7,622 nt of DNA from an uncultured Lachnospiraceae bacterium (GTDB taxonomy: Bacteria; Bacillota; Clostridia; Lachnospirales; Lachnospiraceae), in contig CAMPAP010000143.1 of NCBI GenBank assembly GCA_946631935.1, positions 1-7,622 of the forward strand, in the 5' to 3' direction. The notes under the pieces are model-generated. The model was not told the DNA's origin and did no database searches. It saw only the letters and a list, made by a program, of their open reading frames with translations. Positions 6,799 through 7,622 of the stretch are shown one piece after another; the first letter of the stretch is position 1, and every line of letters begins with the position of its first letter. The position numbers and the translations under genes are program-made.

Positions 6799-6834
6799 AA
6801 AAAAGGACACCGGGGAAATATCCTCCGATGTCCT
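6799..6834 (-). terminator. Rho-independent terminator of gdhA
   Basis: Read on the minus strand, AGGACA (6834-6829) pairs with TGTCCT (6809-6804). Inside are one T-G wobble, then CGG and GGA (with one bulged A between them) pairing with TCC-CCG around a TATT loop. The stem is directly followed by a run of six T (6804-6799). It lies about 42 bases after the gdhA stop. The plus strand has no T-run after the hairpin, so it serves gdhA only. Confidence 0.88.
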
Positions 6835-6875
6835 GTTAATACTTCTCGATATGCTTTAAATCAGCATGAATCTTA

Positions 6876-7622
6876 TCAAACGATTCCCTGAGCCTTCATT
6901 GCATCGGCAACCTTAAGGAAACCTGCGATGTTGGCACCTGCAACATAGTCTCCTTCAAGACCATACTTCTTGGATGCGTCATCAAGGTTATGGAAGATGT
7001 TGATCATGATGCTCTTAAGCTTTGCATCAACCTCTTCGAAGGTCCATGAAAGTCTTTCTGAGTTCTGGCTCATCTCAAGTGCTGAAGTAGCTACGCCGCC
7101 TGCATTTGCTGCCTTGCCGGGAACGAAGTAAACCTTGTTCTCCTGGAAGTACTTTGTCGCATCGAGAGTTGTAGGCATGTTAGCACCCTCACATACTGCG
7201 ATGACACCGTTTGCAACAAGCTTCTTGGCATCTTCAAGATTAAGCTCGTTCTGGGTTGCACAGGGAAGAGCAATGTCAACCTTAACTTCCCACTGATTGG
7301 TTCCTTCGGTAGCCTTGTCATGATACTGTGCTGAAGGACGCTTTGCAGCATACTCGGTAAGTCTTGCTCTCTTAACTTCCTTAACCTCTTTAAGAAGGGC
7401 AACATCGATTCCTTCGGGATCATAGATCCATCCGGTTGAGTCAGAGCAGGTAACAGGCTTTGCGCCAAGCTGCTGAGCCTTCTGGATAGCATAGATGGCA
7501 ACATTTCCTGATCCCGATACAGCACAGGTCTTGCCTGCGATGTCGATTCCGTTGCACTTGAGCATTTCCTGAGTCATGTAAAGAAGTCCGTAACCGGTAG
7601 CTTCGGTTCTTGCAAGAGATCC
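6876..7622 (-). CDS. gdhA: NADP-type glutamate dehydrogenase, 5' end beyond window
   Basis: The C-terminal 248 residues of a hexameric (class I) glutamate dehydrogenase, a cytoplasmic enzyme that makes glutamate from 2-oxoglutarate, ammonium and reduced coenzyme. The frame runs through the right edge; ATG 7577 is internal, since the reading before it (GSLARTEATGYGLLY) is a conserved family block. The coenzyme fold shows GSGNVAIYAIQKAQQLGA and then CSDSTGWIYDPEGID. The SDS after the second strand resembles NADP-specific enzymes such as E. coli GdhA rather than NAD-specific clostridial ones. Further conserved blocks are ALPCATQNEL, VCEGANMPTT, VPGKAANAGGVATSALEMSQ and the ending YVAGANIAGFLKVADAM. 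About 195-200 N-terminal residues with the catalytic lysines are outside the window. It ends in its own terminator, so it is probably not co-transcribed with the peptidase. Confidence 0.95.
   Translation of the reverse strand, partial: GSLARTEATGYGLLYMTQEMLKCNGIDIAGKTCAVSGSGNVAIYAIQKAQQLGAKPVTCSDSTGWIYDPEGIDVALLKEVKEVKRARLTEYAAKRPSAQYHDKATEGTNQWEVKVDIALPCATQNELNLEDAKKLVANGVIAVCEGANMPTTLDATKYFQENKVYFVPGKAANAGGVATSALEMSQNSERLSWTFEEVDAKLKSIMINIFHNLDDASKKYGLEGDYVAGANIAGFLKVADAMKAQGIV

Noticed and set aside
6851..6867. Short inverted repeat ATGCT...AGCAT after the gdhA stop
   Set aside because: Five-base arms with a 7-base loop and no T-run; the stronger terminator follows.
6706..6891. Plus-strand 61-residue frame across the gdhA/peptidase gap
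   Set aside because: It reads through the terminator hairpin and the peptidase signal-peptide region, and lacks a ribosome site.
7091..7525. Minus-strand frame of 144 residues overlapping gdhA
   Set aside because: It is an out-of-frame reading of gdhA on the same strand; the gdhA frame has every family motif.

Overview
The window looks like chromosomal DNA of a low-to-moderate GC Gram-positive anaerobe, most likely a Lachnospiraceae member of the Butyrivibrio/Pseudobutyrivibrio type. This is an inference. It rests on strong GGAGG-type ribosome sites, SigmaA-like promoters, a PAS-GGDEF signalling protein, a lipoprotein M13 peptidase and an NADP-type glutamate dehydrogenase, all with a clostridial flavour. 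There are five substantial genes, two of them cut by the window edges, and one probable gene remnant. I see no CRISPR array, insertion sequence, tRNA, rRNA or phage gene.

Left part (1-1262): a minus-strand gene for a membrane-anchored DUF218/YdcF-family protein runs off the left edge, with at least 319 residues inside the window. Its start faces a roughly 300-base region. That region holds a small hydrophobic reading frame without a usable start (probable remnant), a short dyad, and a very good SigmaA promoter (TTGAAG-17-TGC-adjacent TATATT) firing to the right.

Centre (1263-4349, plus strand): two genes 21 bases apart form an apparent operon. The first is a PAS-GGDEF protein with a GAF-like C-terminus, a likely diguanylate cyclase with an intact active site but no product-inhibition site. 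The second is a SulP-family anion transporter with a C-terminal STAS domain. The pairing of a c-di-GMP-type enzyme with a SulP transporter is the most system-like arrangement here, but a functional link is only a hypothesis.

Right part (minus strand): a large M13 (neprilysin-type) zinc metallopeptidase is predicted to be a lipoprotein on the outer face of the membrane. It has an added N-terminal segment with a calcium-loop-like DxSGDG motif. Its 3' end overlaps the transporter gene by 14 bases, tail to tail. Upstream of it lie a compact promoter and a clear intrinsic terminator belonging to gdhA. The gdhA coding region (C-terminal 248 residues) then runs off the right edge. GdhA assimilates ammonium; the peptidase could supply peptides or process surface proteins. 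Nothing in the sequence ties these two together beyond adjacency.
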